Part shown: positions 28,053 to 37,027 of the stretch, piece after piece
Numbering within the stretch: position 1 is the first letter of the stretch
Layout of the letters: each line of letters starts with the position of its first letter
NCBI RefSeq assembly: GCF_024397855.1
Contig: NZ_CP073343.1
Coordinates: 1 to 64,000, forward strand
DNA from: Marinomonas rhizomae
Lineage (GTDB): Bacteria; Pseudomonadota; Gammaproteobacteria; Pseudomonadales; Marinomonadaceae
Reading direction: 5' to 3'
DNA length: 64,000 nt
Made by a program: the position numbers and the translations under genes
Notes under the pieces: model-generated
What the model was told of the DNA's origin: nothing
Database searches by the model: none
Seen by the model: only the letters and a program-made list of their open reading frames with translations

Positions 28053-28561
28053 TGCTTAAGAGCCAGCTTGTGAGCTTTTTCGAGCTTGCTCTTAATGCGA
28101 TTGCGTTTTAGAGGCGTCAAATAATCGACCATAAGTTTGCCATCTAGGTGATCAATCTCATGTTGAACACAAACTGCAAGAAGCTCGTCGACATCCATAG
28201 TGAAGGGTTCACCGTTGCGGTCTAATGCTTTCACTCGTACTTTAGCAGCACGATAAATGTGTTCGTAAAAGCCTGGTACAGACAAACAACCTTCTTGGAA
28301 TTCATTTGGCTCGTCGTCTAAAATTTCGAATTCTGGGTTAATAAAAACGATCGGCTCGTTACGTTCTTCAGAAAAATCCATTACGACAAGACGATGATGA
28401 TAATCCACTTGTGTCGCAGCCAAGCCCAAACCGTTCTCGTCATACATGGTATCAAGCATGTCATCGATTTGAGTTTGCAGCTCATCAGTGAACTCGGTAA
28501 TTGGCTTCGCAATTTTGCGTAAGCGTTTGTCTGGGTATTCAAGTACAGTTAAAACAGCCAT
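28046..28561 (-). CDS. def: Peptide deformylase
   Basis: Metallohydrolase that removes the N-terminal formyl group from new proteins. All three motifs are present: [16 protein letters not shown] and HEIDHLDG, which supply the metal-binding Cys and two His and the catalytic Glu. With the start at 28561 the protein is 171 residues, as in E. coli Def (169), and GGA stands 7 bases upstream. An in-frame upstream start at 28603 would add 14 residues without support. First gene of the def-fmt-rsmB run. Confidence 0.96.
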   Translation of the reverse strand: MAVLTVLEYPDKRLRKIAKPITEFTDELQTQIDDMLDTMYDENGLGLAATQVDYHHRLVVMDFSEERNEPIVFINPEFEILDDEPNEFQEGCLSVPGFYEHIYRAAKVRVKALDRNGEPFTMDVDELLAVCVQHEIDHLDGKLMVDYLTPLKRNRIKSKLEKAHKLALKQG

Positions 28562-28816
28562 GATCTTTTCCAACGATGTGTCTTTGTTCATGAGTGGAGA
28601 CACTCTCTCCTACTCTTTTCATTACGTCTATTGTAACGCAAGTCTGGCCGTTGAGCAGTCTTCTCATGGCGGTTTTTTGGCCAATATGATTGAATAGCCT
28701 CCATAGCCAAAGACTATTCGCTCTTGGCTTTGTATTTTAAGTACTCTTATTTTGTTTTTTAAGTAAACGTACGGGCAAGGAATGCCCATGTTTAATTCGG
28801 AAGGAAGCCGTTTATC

Positions 28817-30115
28817 ATGTCTACTTTTAACGCCACAGGTTTGTCTAAAACCGATTGGTTATGCTTAAGTTTCTTATCGGGAATCGGTCCATCCCGACTC
28901 TCACGTCTTTATACTTACCTTAGTCAACTCGATCATCCTACATCAACAGAGGGCACTGAAACCTTATCCTTGTTTAGTGGCGATAACTCATCCGAAACTA
29001 TTTCTTATGAATTATTGACCGCCTTAAAGTGGCCAGACATTACTGCGCATCAGGCCATGGAGTATTTTTCCAATGGCACTCTGACCAAGGAGCAAGAAAG
29101 CAAACGAGATGAATCGTTAGCATGGATGGAAGACGCCAATCATCATTTGGTGTTGCAAGAAGATGAGCTCTATCCCAAAGCCTTAAAAGAAATCACTGTT
29201 GCGCCAGCCTTTCTTTACGTGGAGGGCAATCCTGACGGGTTGGCGTTACCGAAAATTGGTATTGTCGGCGCGCGTAAGTGCTCTCGCTATGGAAGAGACG
29301 CCACCTTTCAGTTTGCAGAGCAATTATCCGCTCGTGGTATTTGTGTGGTCAGTGGTGGTGCCATGGGAATTGATACCGCTGCCCATCAAGGTGCTCTATA
29401 CAACAAGACAACACCCACTATTGCCGTTATGGGCACGGGCTTATTTCACCGCTACCCGCATCATAATCGAGAGATGTTTGAAGAAATCCTAGAGCAAGAC
29501 GGCGTATTAATAAGTGAATACCCACTATCAACCAGTCCCAGACCTCACCTATTTCCACCGCGTAATCGAATCATCAGCGGTTTGAGTATGGGCGTGTTGG
29601 TGTCTGAAGCGTCCGTCAAAAGTGGCTCCTTGATCAGCGCCAGTTATGCCATCCAACAAAACCGGGAAGTGTTTGCTTTGCCCGGACGTTTGACTGATCC
29701 AAAATCAGTGGGTTGTCATCAACTACTTCGGCAAGGCGCTACTTTGGTTCGTCATGTGGATGATATTCTGGCTGAGTGTTCAGAGCTGCCCTCTGCTCCT
29801 CTAACCAAGAGATTAACGACGACCAAGAATAATAAGACGACCAAGAATAATAAAAAGCGATCATCTGAAAACACAAACCAAGCAATAGAAAGCGTTTCTA
29901 TTTTAGCGTCGAATCCGTTTCGTGATCTGCCAGAATCAACTTCTGATAACGCCAAAGCGATAATTGTCATTATGGAGCAAGAAGCACAACCAATGGATTT
30001 TGATGCCTTGATTCGGCAAAGCAAAATGCACGCGGGATTGATGATGCAGGTCTTAATGGAATTGGAATTGTATGGTTGTGTGGAGAATCGTGAAGGTCTT
30101 TATTGTCGCTGTTGA
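28817..30115 (+). CDS. dprA: DNA-processing protein DprA (Smf)
   Basis: Loads RecA on single-stranded DNA taken up during transformation. The 432-residue protein has an N-terminal SAM-like region, a central Rossmann-like DprA domain (KIGIVGARKCSRYG, SGGAMGIDTAAHQGAL, FPPRNRIISGLS, ALPGRLTDPKSVGCHQLL) and a C-terminal winged helix (about 370-432). A lysine/asparagine-rich linker near residues 335-350 comes from an 18-bp tandem repeat. The gene diverges from def, an arrangement usual in gammaproteobacteria. Confidence 0.95.
   Translation: MSTFNATGLSKTDWLCLSFLSGIGPSRLSRLYTYLSQLDHPTSTEGTETLSLFSGDNSSETISYELLTALKWPDITAHQAMEYFSNGTLTKEQESKRDESLAWMEDANHHLVLQEDELYPKALKEITVAPAFLYVEGNPDGLALPKIGIVGARKCSRYGRDATFQFAEQLSARGICVVSGGAMGIDTAAHQGALYNKTTPTIAVMGTGLFHRYPHHNREMFEEILEQDGVLISEYPLSTSPRPHLFPPRNRIISGLSMGVLVSEASVKSGSLISASYAIQQNREVFALPGRLTDPKSVGCHQLLRQGATLVRHVDDILAECSELPSAPLTKRLTTTKNNKTTKNNKKRSSENTNQAIESVSILASNPFRDLPESTSDNAKAIIVIMEQEAQPMDFDALIRQSKMHAGLMMQVLMELELYGCVENREGLYCRC
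29819..29854 (+). repeat. 18-bp tandem repeat inside dprA
   Basis: Two adjacent 18-bp copies (one mismatch at the last base) encoding the hexapeptide TTKNNK twice in the linker before the winged-helix domain. Copy number could vary between strains without a frameshift. Confidence 0.75.
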
Positions 30116-30133
30116 ATGGGCAATAAAGACCTT
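30093..30133. terminator. Hairpin overlapping the dprA 3' end
   Basis: Perfect 13-bp arms (AAGGTCTTTATTG and its complement) with a 15-base loop containing the dprA stop. No T-run. It separates the convergent dprA and hslR genes. Confidence 0.5.
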
Positions 30134-30160
30134 ATGCACTTTAAAGTATGACGACATAAT

Positions 30161-30577
30161 TTAGTTGTCGCTAAAGATATCTTTTTTCAGCTGCTTAATG
30201 TCACGGCGCTCTTTTTTGTTGGGTTTGTGGTCGGACATAATTCGGCCACCAAAAGACTTGTTTTCGAGCACGCGTTTTTCACGTTTTGCAATCGACTCAG
30301 GCGTTTCCTCATAAAGCAACTGTGCTTCTGGTGCGCCACGACGTTGGCCGCTGATATCTTTGATTTCGACAACCTTTTCGTCCCAACCAAGGCGAATACC
30401 AATTAAGGCACCAATTTCCACATTACGGCTAGCTTTACCCTTACTGCCGTTATAAGTCACCTTGCCACCATCGATGGCTTCCTTGCAAAGTGAGCGAGTT
30501 TTATAAAAACGTGCGGCCCAAAGCCACTTATCTAAACGAACGGCTTGTGGTGCCGACTGTTTTTCTGGTTTACTCAT
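30161..30577 (-). CDS. hslR: Ribosome-associated heat shock protein Hsp15
   Basis: S4-domain RNA-binding protein of 138 residues that binds stalled 50S subunits carrying nascent-chain tRNA. The S4 core (about 15-75: VRLDKWLWAARFYKTRSLCKEAIDGGKV and NGSKGKASRNVEIG) matches Hsp15. The C-terminal half is basic with a KKERRDIKQLKKDIF tail. It is divergent from cysQ, with a 43-bp gap. Confidence 0.92.
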   Translation of the reverse strand: MSKPEKQSAPQAVRLDKWLWAARFYKTRSLCKEAIDGGKVTYNGSKGKASRNVEIGALIGIRLGWDEKVVEIKDISGQRRGAPEAQLLYEETPESIAKREKRVLENKSFGGRIMSDHKPNKKERRDIKQLKKDIFSDN

Positions 30578-30620
30578 AAGAATGCGTTGACCCTATTCTG
30601 TTGTCATATTTGAGGCTGTT

Positions 30621-31469
30621 ATGCAGGACGTTAGTAGACACCCAATTTTCCAAGCTCTTCAAAAAATAATACACGATGCCGCCGATGTGATCATGGACAT
30701 TTATCAACGTGCCGATTTGGGTATCGAGCAAAAGCTGGACGACAGTCCAGTGACCGCTGCCGATCTCGCTGCGCACAAAGTGATTCTAGCAGGTTTGCAA
30801 GCACTTACACCTGATATTCCGGTTTTGTCGGAAGAAGGCGTGGTGGCGTTTGAAGAGCGTTCTAAATGGCCAATGTTGTGGATCGTCGATCCGCTCGACG
30901 GCACCAAAGAATTTATCAAGCGTAATGGTGAATTCAGTATTAATATCGCCTTGGTTGAAAATGGCTCGCCCATTCTTGGTGTGGTGTATTTGCCAACCAC
31001 AACCGAAGGCTATTTTGGTGTTACCCAGTCATGGAAAAACTTACCGGTCGGCGCATTTAAATGGCAAGGTGATGAATACGAAAGTATCAATGTTCGTGAA
31101 CCACGCGAACCTATTATTGCCATGACAAGTCGTAGTCACGGCCCTGCTCTTCCAGCCTCGCTGAAAAATAAATTAAAGCAAAGTTACGAGCAAGTGCGAG
31201 AGTTACCAAAAGGCAGTTCAATCAAAGGCTGCCGAATTGCAGAAGGGATTGCTGACTTGCATCTGCGTCGTGGCCCAACCAGTGAATGGGACACCGCCGC
31301 TCAGCAAGCCATCATCGAAGCCGCTGGCGGAATGCTCGTCACACCGGATGGAAAACCCTTTCGTTACAACCAAAGAGAAACCCTGCTCAACGGCCACTTC
31401 TTTGTATCGGGTGCTGAACTTGCCCCCTATGTAATGAACTGGTATCTAGAAAACGAGGAAGAAGAGTAA
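30621..31469 (+). CDS. cysQ: 3'(2'),5'-bisphosphate nucleotidase CysQ
   Basis: Metal-dependent phosphatase of the inositol-monophosphatase family that recycles 3'-phosphoadenosine 5'-phosphate from sulfate assimilation. The 282 residues contain the metal-binding motifs LSEEG, WIVDPLDGTKEFI and SEWDTAAQQAIIEAAGG in family order. The length is slightly above E. coli CysQ (246) because of the central and C-terminal segments. It stands alone with its own promoter in the short gap to hslR. Confidence 0.93.
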   Translation: MQDVSRHPIFQALQKIIHDAADVIMDIYQRADLGIEQKLDDSPVTAADLAAHKVILAGLQALTPDIPVLSEEGVVAFEERSKWPMLWIVDPLDGTKEFIKRNGEFSINIALVENGSPILGVVYLPTTTEGYFGVTQSWKNLPVGAFKWQGDEYESINVREPREPIIAMTSRSHGPALPASLKNKLKQSYEQVRELPKGSSIKGCRIAEGIADLHLRRGPTSEWDTAAQQAIIEAAGGMLVTPDGKPFRYNQRETLLNGHFFVSGAELAPYVMNWYLENEEEE

Positions 31470-31507
31470 GCGTTACTCTTCTTGTTCTTTCCTTTACCTT
31501 ATCTGAT

Positions 31508-31523
31508 TGTTTCACGTGAAAAA
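31508..31523. other. parS-like ParB-binding site 3
   Basis: TGTTTCACGTGAAAAA matches parS at 15 of 16 positions; position 15 is A instead of C. It lies in the gap between the convergent cysQ and tetR genes. Confidence 0.65.
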
Positions 31524-31532
31524 ATATAAATA

Positions 31533-31557
31533 AATTCACTATGATCTATAGTGAATT
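31533..31557. terminator. Hairpin between cysQ and the TetR gene
   Basis: Perfect 10-bp arms (AATTCACTAT and its complement) with a 5-base loop, between convergent genes. No T-run on the plus side. It is ten bases from a parS-like site. Confidence 0.45.
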
Positions 31558-31577
31558 CCACACTGAATTTTCTTAAA

Positions 31578-32162
31578 TCAACACTTTGCTGTGCCGTTAA
31601 GCCGATTGACGATGCGTTCTTGGGCGCGTTTTAAGAAGTCGCTTTGCAGTGGTTGCGCAAAAGACCGTGCGATGGCGACGGTTCCCACTAATGAAACCAC
31701 GGTCTCTTCCGCTAGCGCTTCGGCTTCTTTGTTGCCGCGTTTTTTTAGAATCTCAGTAAGACGTTCGACTAGGCTATCAAAACACGCTTGGTAGGCTTGG
31801 CGAACTTTCTCTTCTTTGTGCGCCGCGTCTGTGACTAAAAATTCCAAAGGCGATGGATGTTCTTTGTCATTTCGTCCCCAGCTTAGGTAGCGAGTTACTA
31901 GTGCCTTGATATGAGTTTCTTTTCCTTCGGTCTGTTTGTCGTCCCTCGCCCAAAAACCATTAGATGTGGCGAACTGCATGGCCGCTTCATATAGACTGCT
32001 TTTACCAGAAAAATGCGCATAAAACGCACCATGTGTCATGTTGGCTTTTTTCATGATTTGATTCAGTGTGACGCGATCAAAACCATGGGAGCAAAATAGT
32101 TTTGCCGCGGCTTGTAATATTCGTTGTCTGGTTTGTTCTTTGTGTCTTGGGGTGTAAGACAT
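31578..32162 (-). CDS. TetR/AcrR-family transcriptional regulator
   Basis: Regulator of 194 residues with a clear N-terminal helix-turn-helix (about 10-56: GFDRVTLNQIMKKANMTHGAFYAHFSGKSSLYEAAM) and a helical ligand domain without recognisable specificity. It is divergent from the beta-ketoacyl synthase gene, separated by 126 bp, which is the likely target. A GGAGG-like ribosome site lies close before the ATG. Confidence 0.9.
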   Translation of the reverse strand: MSYTPRHKEQTRQRILQAAAKLFCSHGFDRVTLNQIMKKANMTHGAFYAHFSGKSSLYEAAMQFATSNGFWARDDKQTEGKETHIKALVTRYLSWGRNDKEHPSPLEFLVTDAAHKEEKVRQAYQACFDSLVERLTEILKKRGNKEAEALAEETVVSLVGTVAIARSFAQPLQSDFLKRAQERIVNRLNGTAKC

Positions 32163-32288
32163 AATTAACCTCCAAAATGAAACGCTAGAGCGACATTGTA
32201 AAACGCTTTCTAAATATTATCTTGATCATATTTAGACTCACTCTAGCATGGTGACTTTCTTTCTGCTGAAACTTAAGAGGGTTATCTC

Positions 32289-33557
32289 ATGTCACTTAAA
32301 GAACGAATTGTTATTACTGGTATGGGTTTGGTGTCACCACTGGGTTTAGGCGTGACATCGGTTTGGGACAGATTGATTCGAGGGCAATCAGGTATTCGTT
32401 TGCTGCCTACCACTCTGTCTGAAGGGCTAACTACTCATATCGCAGGACAAGTTCCCGGTCATACAGAGCAAGAAAACGGTTTGAATGAATCGGACTATCT
32501 GTCATCTAAAGATCGTAAGCGTGTCGATTTGTTTACATTATTTGCTCTGGCTGCAGCTGAAGAAGCCCTATCTCAAGCGAATTGGCACCCTGCTTCTGTC
32601 GAAGATCAAGAAGCGACCGCCACCATCATTGCCACTGGCATTGGTGGTTTACCGACGATCACTCAAGCGCATACAACGCTAATGGAGCAAGGCGCTCGAC
32701 GTTTGTCGCCTTTCACGGTTCCTGCTTTTCTTGCCAATCTTGCGGCGGGTAATGTGTCGATTAAATATGGTTTCAAAGGACCGATTGGTACGCCAGTGAC
32801 CGCTTGTGCCGCGGGCGTGCAAGCGATTGGTGATGCTATGCGCTTGTTGCGTACGGGTGAAGCGAAAGTGGCTCTGGCTGGCGGTACGGAAGCCTGTATT
32901 GATCCTTTGTCTCTGGCTGGCTTTGGTGCCTTGAAGGCGCTTTCTACGAGAAATGAGGATCCTGAAAAAGCGTCTCGCCCTTTTGATAAAGATCGCGAAG
33001 GCTTTGTCATGGGCGAAGGTGCAGGCTTAGTTGTGCTCGAAACGCTTGAGCATGCTTTGGCTCGCGGTGCCACACCATTGGCGGAGGTTGTTGGCTATGG
33101 CACCAGTGGTGATGCTTACCATCTGACATCTGGCCCAGAAGACGGCAACGGTGCTGCCCGTGCGATGCAAACAGCGCTTAAAATGGCTGGCATTTCTGCG
33201 GATCAAATTGGCTATGTGAATGCTCATGCTACGTCGACGCCAGTGGGCGATCGTGGTGAGATAAACGCTTTGCGTCGAGTGTTTGGAGATAAGGTGACAA
33301 AGGTTGCGATTTCATCGACGAAATCTGCCACGGGTCATTTGCTAGGTGCTGCCGGTGGCGTAGAAACTATTTTCAGTGCGCAGGCGCTAATATCAGGCAT
33401 CTTGCCACCGACACTAAACCTTGAAAATCCAGAAGACAGTATGGCGGATTTGGATCTTATCCCATTGGTTTCACGAGAAAAAAGTGTTGAATATGTATTA
33501 TGTAATGGCTTTGGTTTTGGTGGCGTAAACGCAGCGATTATCTTGAAGCGTTACTAA
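32289..33557 (+). CDS. Beta-ketoacyl-[acyl-carrier-protein] synthase II (FabF type)
   Basis: Thiolase-fold condensing enzyme of 422 residues. The Cys-His-His active site is intact: C173 in TACAAG, H313 in NAHATSTP and H350 in SATGHLLGAAG. The C-terminal NGFGFGGVNAAIIL is typical. It is not next to acpP or other fab genes, so it is probably an additional KAS II rather than the main FabF. Divergent from a TetR regulator; the pairing suggests controlled fatty-acid remodelling. The start is MSLKERIVITGMGLVSPLG after an AAGAGGG ribosome site. Confidence 0.88.
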   Translation: MSLKERIVITGMGLVSPLGLGVTSVWDRLIRGQSGIRLLPTTLSEGLTTHIAGQVPGHTEQENGLNESDYLSSKDRKRVDLFTLFALAAAEEALSQANWHPASVEDQEATATIIATGIGGLPTITQAHTTLMEQGARRLSPFTVPAFLANLAAGNVSIKYGFKGPIGTPVTACAAGVQAIGDAMRLLRTGEAKVALAGGTEACIDPLSLAGFGALKALSTRNEDPEKASRPFDKDREGFVMGEGAGLVVLETLEHALARGATPLAEVVGYGTSGDAYHLTSGPEDGNGAARAMQTALKMAGISADQIGYVNAHATSTPVGDRGEINALRRVFGDKVTKVAISSTKSATGHLLGAAGGVETIFSAQALISGILPPTLNLENPEDSMADLDLIPLVSREKSVEYVLCNGFGFGGVNAAIILKRY

Positions 33558-33590
33558 TCTATAGGGCAATTTATCGAGTAAACTGAAACA

Positions 33591-33625
33591 AAAAAGGCGA
33601 CTCAATTTGTAAGAGTCGCCTTTTT
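33591..33625. terminator. Terminator after the KAS II gene
   Basis: Perfect 13-bp arms (AAAAAGGCGACTC and its complement), 9-base loop and a T-run. The A-run on the left makes it bidirectional, so it also serves the convergent TRAP operon. Confidence 0.88.
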
Positions 33626-33653
33626 ATTGTTGTACTACGAAAAGGTATTGATT

Positions 33654-34976
33654 TTAGCCATCCATTAATTGGTTAGGCAACCACGTGACCAATTCTGGGA
33701 ACATCATTACGATGACAAGAACCAGAAGTTTCAGCAATACAAATGGCGTAATGGACTTGTAGATATCCAACATGGTTATGCCTGGAGGTGCGATGCCTTT
33801 TAGGTAGAACAACGCAAAACCATAAGGCGGTGTTTGTACGGCGATCTCAATATTTAGAATCATCAAGATACCAAACCAAATCGGATCATAACCAAGGGAT
33901 ACAGCAATCGGTGTGAAGATAGGTGCACACATTAGAACGATGATGAATTCATCGATAATGAAGCCCAGCAACAGCATGATCAATTGGAACAGCATGATGA
34001 CTACGATTGGTGGTAAGCCCAAATCTTGGGTGAAGCCGGCTACCATGCTTTGTACGCCCATTAGCAAATGGAAGTTACTGAACACAGATGCCCCAACGAT
34101 AATCCACATTGCGACCGTGACAAGCAATGCTGCTTGCATGCCGGCTTTTTGAACCATACGTGGTTTGAATCGTTTAAAGAAAATCGCCAAAATAATCGCG
34201 CCAACGACCCCGATGGCACCGGATTCTGTTGGCGTCGCAATGCCCATGATAATACTGCCCAAAACCGCGACAATCAGCAGCAGAGCTAGCAAGCCATCAC
34301 GAGCGGTTAGAAACTTCTCTTTTGGTGTTGGTTGCACTTCTGGCACAACATCCATGGGTGCGCGTTGAGGGTTCAATTTACAAGAAATCACCACGTAAGC
34401 GATCAGCAAAACAATTGTGATAAGCGCTGGAATTAAAGCGCCAATAAACATACGCCCTACTGAGTTCTGTGTCGACGATGCAAACATGATCATTGGGATG
34501 CTAGGTGGAATCAAAATACCTAAACCACCACCGGCCATGATGACGCCTAAAGCAAGGCGTTTATCATAGCCACGCTCTAACATGGGACGCAATGCGATAC
34601 TGCCTGACGTCATGATACCTGCGCCGATAATGCCAACCATGGCACCAATCATAGAACACACCACAATAACGCTGATAGCGAGTGAGCCACGTACTCGACC
34701 AATTAGCATTTGGCTGGCGTTAAACATGGCATCACCAATGCCGGAGCGAGTAAGCAATTGCCCCATGTAAATATACAAGGGGATGGCGAGCAGGATGAAA
34801 CTAAAATGTGTCGACTCAAGCGTAGTGGGAATAACGTTAAAGAGCGCATCGCCCCACGTCATGTAACCAATACCCATGGCAATGCCACCAAGCGCTAAAC
34901 CAACGGGTGCCCCCAAGGCAAACGACGCTATGATGCAGGCGAATAAAATGCCCGTTAATAGTTCAATACTAATCAT
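33654..34976 (-). CDS. TRAP transporter large permease (DctM family)
   Basis: Inner-membrane permease of 440 residues with about 12 hydrophobic segments, the ion-coupled translocation subunit of a tripartite TRAP importer. Typical segments are GAPVGLALGGIAMGIGYM, GAGIMTSGSIALRPMLERGYD and GILIPPSIPMIMFA. The start overlaps the stop of the small permease gene by 4 bp. Together with the upstream binding protein it makes a complete system. The substrate is not readable. Confidence 0.93.
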   Translation of the reverse strand: MISIELLTGILFACIIASFALGAPVGLALGGIAMGIGYMTWGDALFNVIPTTLESTHFSFILLAIPLYIYMGQLLTRSGIGDAMFNASQMLIGRVRGSLAISVIVVCSMIGAMVGIIGAGIMTSGSIALRPMLERGYDKRLALGVIMAGGGLGILIPPSIPMIMFASSTQNSVGRMFIGALIPALITIVLLIAYVVISCKLNPQRAPMDVVPEVQPTPKEKFLTARDGLLALLLIVAVLGSIIMGIATPTESGAIGVVGAIILAIFFKRFKPRMVQKAGMQAALLVTVAMWIIVGASVFSNFHLLMGVQSMVAGFTQDLGLPPIVVIMLFQLIMLLLGFIIDEFIIVLMCAPIFTPIAVSLGYDPIWFGILMILNIEIAVQTPPYGFALFYLKGIAPPGITMLDIYKSITPFVLLKLLVLVIVMMFPELVTWLPNQLMDG

Positions 34977-35527
34977 GGTGCCGTTTCCTCTTGCTCTGTC
35001 TGTACTTCTGGCAATAAGGGTTTGCCAGTAATCGCTTGATGTAAGGAATCAATCCAGTCGCTGGAAAGTTGCAAAATTAGCAGCACGCTAGCGATTGCCA
35101 TCATTAGCCAGTAATGATGCATATGAGGAGCCCATTCACTTTGGCGTCGGTAATTAAACTCGAGCGCTTCTTCAAACTTACCTATGCTCATTTTGCAGAC
35201 GATGATCATGAAGAACATGGCGAGAGCGAATGAAAATAGGTTAAATATGCTTTTGGTTCGAGCAGAGACTTTGTTGTAAAGGATGTCGACATTGATGTGA
35301 GCACGTTGCTGTTGGGCGTAAGCGCCGCCTAGTGCTGCAATGTAACCAAAAATAAATAGCGATGTGTCGTAAGCCCAAATGGTCGGGCTGTCTAAGATGT
35401 AACGAGAGAAAACCTCGAATGCAACGACAAATGCTAATACTGGCATCAGATAGGAAACGGAGTTTCCAATGGAAGCCACCAATGCGTGGACGCCTAGACA
35501 ATAACGTCTAATCGCAGTCATTATCAT
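34973..35527 (-). CDS. TRAP transporter small permease (DctQ family)
   Basis: Membrane protein of 184 residues with four hydrophobic helices (about 20-42, 55-72, 94-115, 135-155). The family motif around ILDSPTIWAYDTSLFIFGYIAALGGAY is present. It partners the DctM-type permease, with which it overlaps by 4 bp. A strong hairpin separates it from the binding-protein gene upstream. Confidence 0.9.
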   Translation of the reverse strand: MIMTAIRRYCLGVHALVASIGNSVSYLMPVLAFVVAFEVFSRYILDSPTIWAYDTSLFIFGYIAALGGAYAQQQRAHINVDILYNKVSARTKSIFNLFSFALAMFFMIIVCKMSIGKFEEALEFNYRRQSEWAPHMHHYWLMMAIASVLLILQLSSDWIDSLHQAITGKPLLPEVQTEQEETAP

Positions 35528-35556
35528 TGTTTTGTACCTGTAAGGATGGATCGGAA

Positions 35557-35593
35557 AACTAAAACGGCCTTCATCAAGAAGGCCGTTTTAGTT
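35557..35593. terminator. Intercistronic hairpin between TRAP binding protein and permease genes
   Basis: Perfect 15-bp arms (AACTAAAACGGCCTT and its complement) and a 7-base loop, between the binding-protein stop and the small-permease start. It probably protects the 3' end of the binding-protein message and lowers permease expression. Confidence 0.75.
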
Positions 35594-35606
35594 AGTACTG
35601 TGTTAA

Positions 35607-36632
35607 TTATTTCTGTTCTTCACGTAGAACGTCAATTAACTCTTTGCTGTATTTGTCTGCCGCTGCGTACTCATCCCAAAGTTTCGCACCAGCATCTTTC
35701 CATGCTGCTTTGTCTTCAGCACTTGGCTCTGGGCTCCACTGAAGTCCTTTCGCTTCCATGTCAGCAACTGCTTGAGATTCCCAAAGTTTAGACTTGGTCA
35801 TTTGCTCTTGAGCGTGAACCGTTGTTGCCGCTTTAACAATTGCTTTCAAGTCTGCTGGAAGTTTGTTCCAAGCGCTTTGGTTAACGATGATAGGTAACAC
35901 TTGAGCACCAGCTAGTGGAAGTGGGTACATGTATTTCGCTACTTCAACGTGGTTACCATCGCGATGGTCGATCATGTTAGAGCCAATAGAGCCATCGATT
36001 ACACCAGTAGATAGCGAGGTGTAAATTTCAGACCAAGCAAGCGATACCGGAGAAGCGCCTAGGTTACGAAGGAACTTGCCGTATGCGCCAGGCGCTCGAA
36101 TTTTCAAACCTTGGAAGTCTTCTACTGAGTTGATTGGCTCTTTGGTAATAACGTATACCGCTGGCTGAATGTAAGGGTCAAGCCAAACTAGACCTTGAGC
36201 ACCGTACGCTTCTTTAAGGATAGGAGCCCAGCCTTTTTCTTGGAACAAGGTCGTTAGCTCACCAACGTCACTGGTACCGCCAGGTAAACCGATTTCCACC
36301 AAACCTGCTGGAAGCTCGCCCGCGTTCAAAGATTGGAAGGTTGCGCCCATCGTGATTAGGCCCGTTTTTACGGCACCAAAAATACCAGATGCACCCACGC
36401 CTTCACCGTCATAAAGAACCTGTACCTTGATGCGGCCGTCAGACATAGTCTCAATGTTTTTTGCTAAATCTTCATACACAGCGCCGAATGCAGAACCACG
36501 GCTGTATAGGTTAGCGAAGCGCCAGTTATAATCTGCAGCGTTAGCAGAAGAAGCGACAGCGCCTAATCCAAGAGCTACCGCTAGAGAGCTTACAACCAAT
36601 CGTTTTTTTACTTTTAGTATCGTCTTAATCAT
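35607..36632 (-). CDS. TRAP transporter substrate-binding protein (DctP family)
   Basis: Periplasmic receptor of about 341 residues. A signal peptide (basic KTILKVKKR, hydrophobic LVVSSLAVALGLGAVASS, cleavage near ANA-AD) is followed by the DctP fold. The conserved arginine segment GLKIRAPGAYGKFLRNLGASPVS is present. I place the start at 36632, where GAGG lies 7 bases upstream; an in-frame ATG at 36659 would add nine residues. The ligand is likely a small carboxylate, as for most of the family. Permease genes follow downstream. Confidence 0.92.
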   Translation of the reverse strand: MIKTILKVKKRLVVSSLAVALGLGAVASSANAADYNWRFANLYSRGSAFGAVYEDLAKNIETMSDGRIKVQVLYDGEGVGASGIFGAVKTGLITMGATFQSLNAGELPAGLVEIGLPGGTSDVGELTTLFQEKGWAPILKEAYGAQGLVWLDPYIQPAVYVITKEPINSVEDFQGLKIRAPGAYGKFLRNLGASPVSLAWSEIYTSLSTGVIDGSIGSNMIDHRDGNHVEVAKYMYPLPLAGAQVLPIIVNQSAWNKLPADLKAIVKAATTVHAQEQMTKSKLWESQAVADMEAKGLQWSPEPSAEDKAAWKDAGAKLWDEYAAADKYSKELIDVLREEQK

Positions 36633-37027
36633 TGAGCTACCTCGAGTGCAAAAGTGCATAAAAAAGTCACGCCTTGAATGTTGTGACGCCTTGTACTCGA
36701 TACTTTCAAAAAGGCCGCCACCATTAAAGCGCGTAAAATCTATCTAAAGTTTTGTCACTATCAAACAATTAAAAAAGTGAAAAGCCTTTTAAAATCAGTT
36801 AACTAAAGGACAGGCTCGCACAAAAAATGCTCATAACGCACCAAATTCGTGCAAGCAATAGGTGAATAGAGTGCAACATTATAGTGAATAATATTGATCT
36901 ATCGTGTTGAAAACGTGCATGTTTTTTACTTTTTCTTAATCTCGATTTGAATAAGGCTTTCAATAACAAAAACGCCCCGAAGTGGGGCGGTTGTTTTTTA
37001 GATTATTCAAGCCGGTCTTTAAAACCG
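36633..37027. other. Intergenic region between TRAP operon and chemoreceptor
   Basis: About 395 bp with the TRAP operon promoter on the minus strand and the chemoreceptor terminator. The rest is AT-rich; I see no gene. Confidence 0.5.
36971..36999 (-). terminator. Terminator after the chemoreceptor gene
   Basis: CGCCCC and GGGGCG arms around a 5-base loop. On the minus strand it is followed by a T-run (CGTTTTTG), about 30 bp after the chemoreceptor stop; the plus strand also has a T-run. Confidence 0.75.

Noticed and set aside
33465..33485. GGTTTCACGAGAAAAA as a fourth parS site
   Set aside because: Three mismatches to parS and the central CACGTG is broken.
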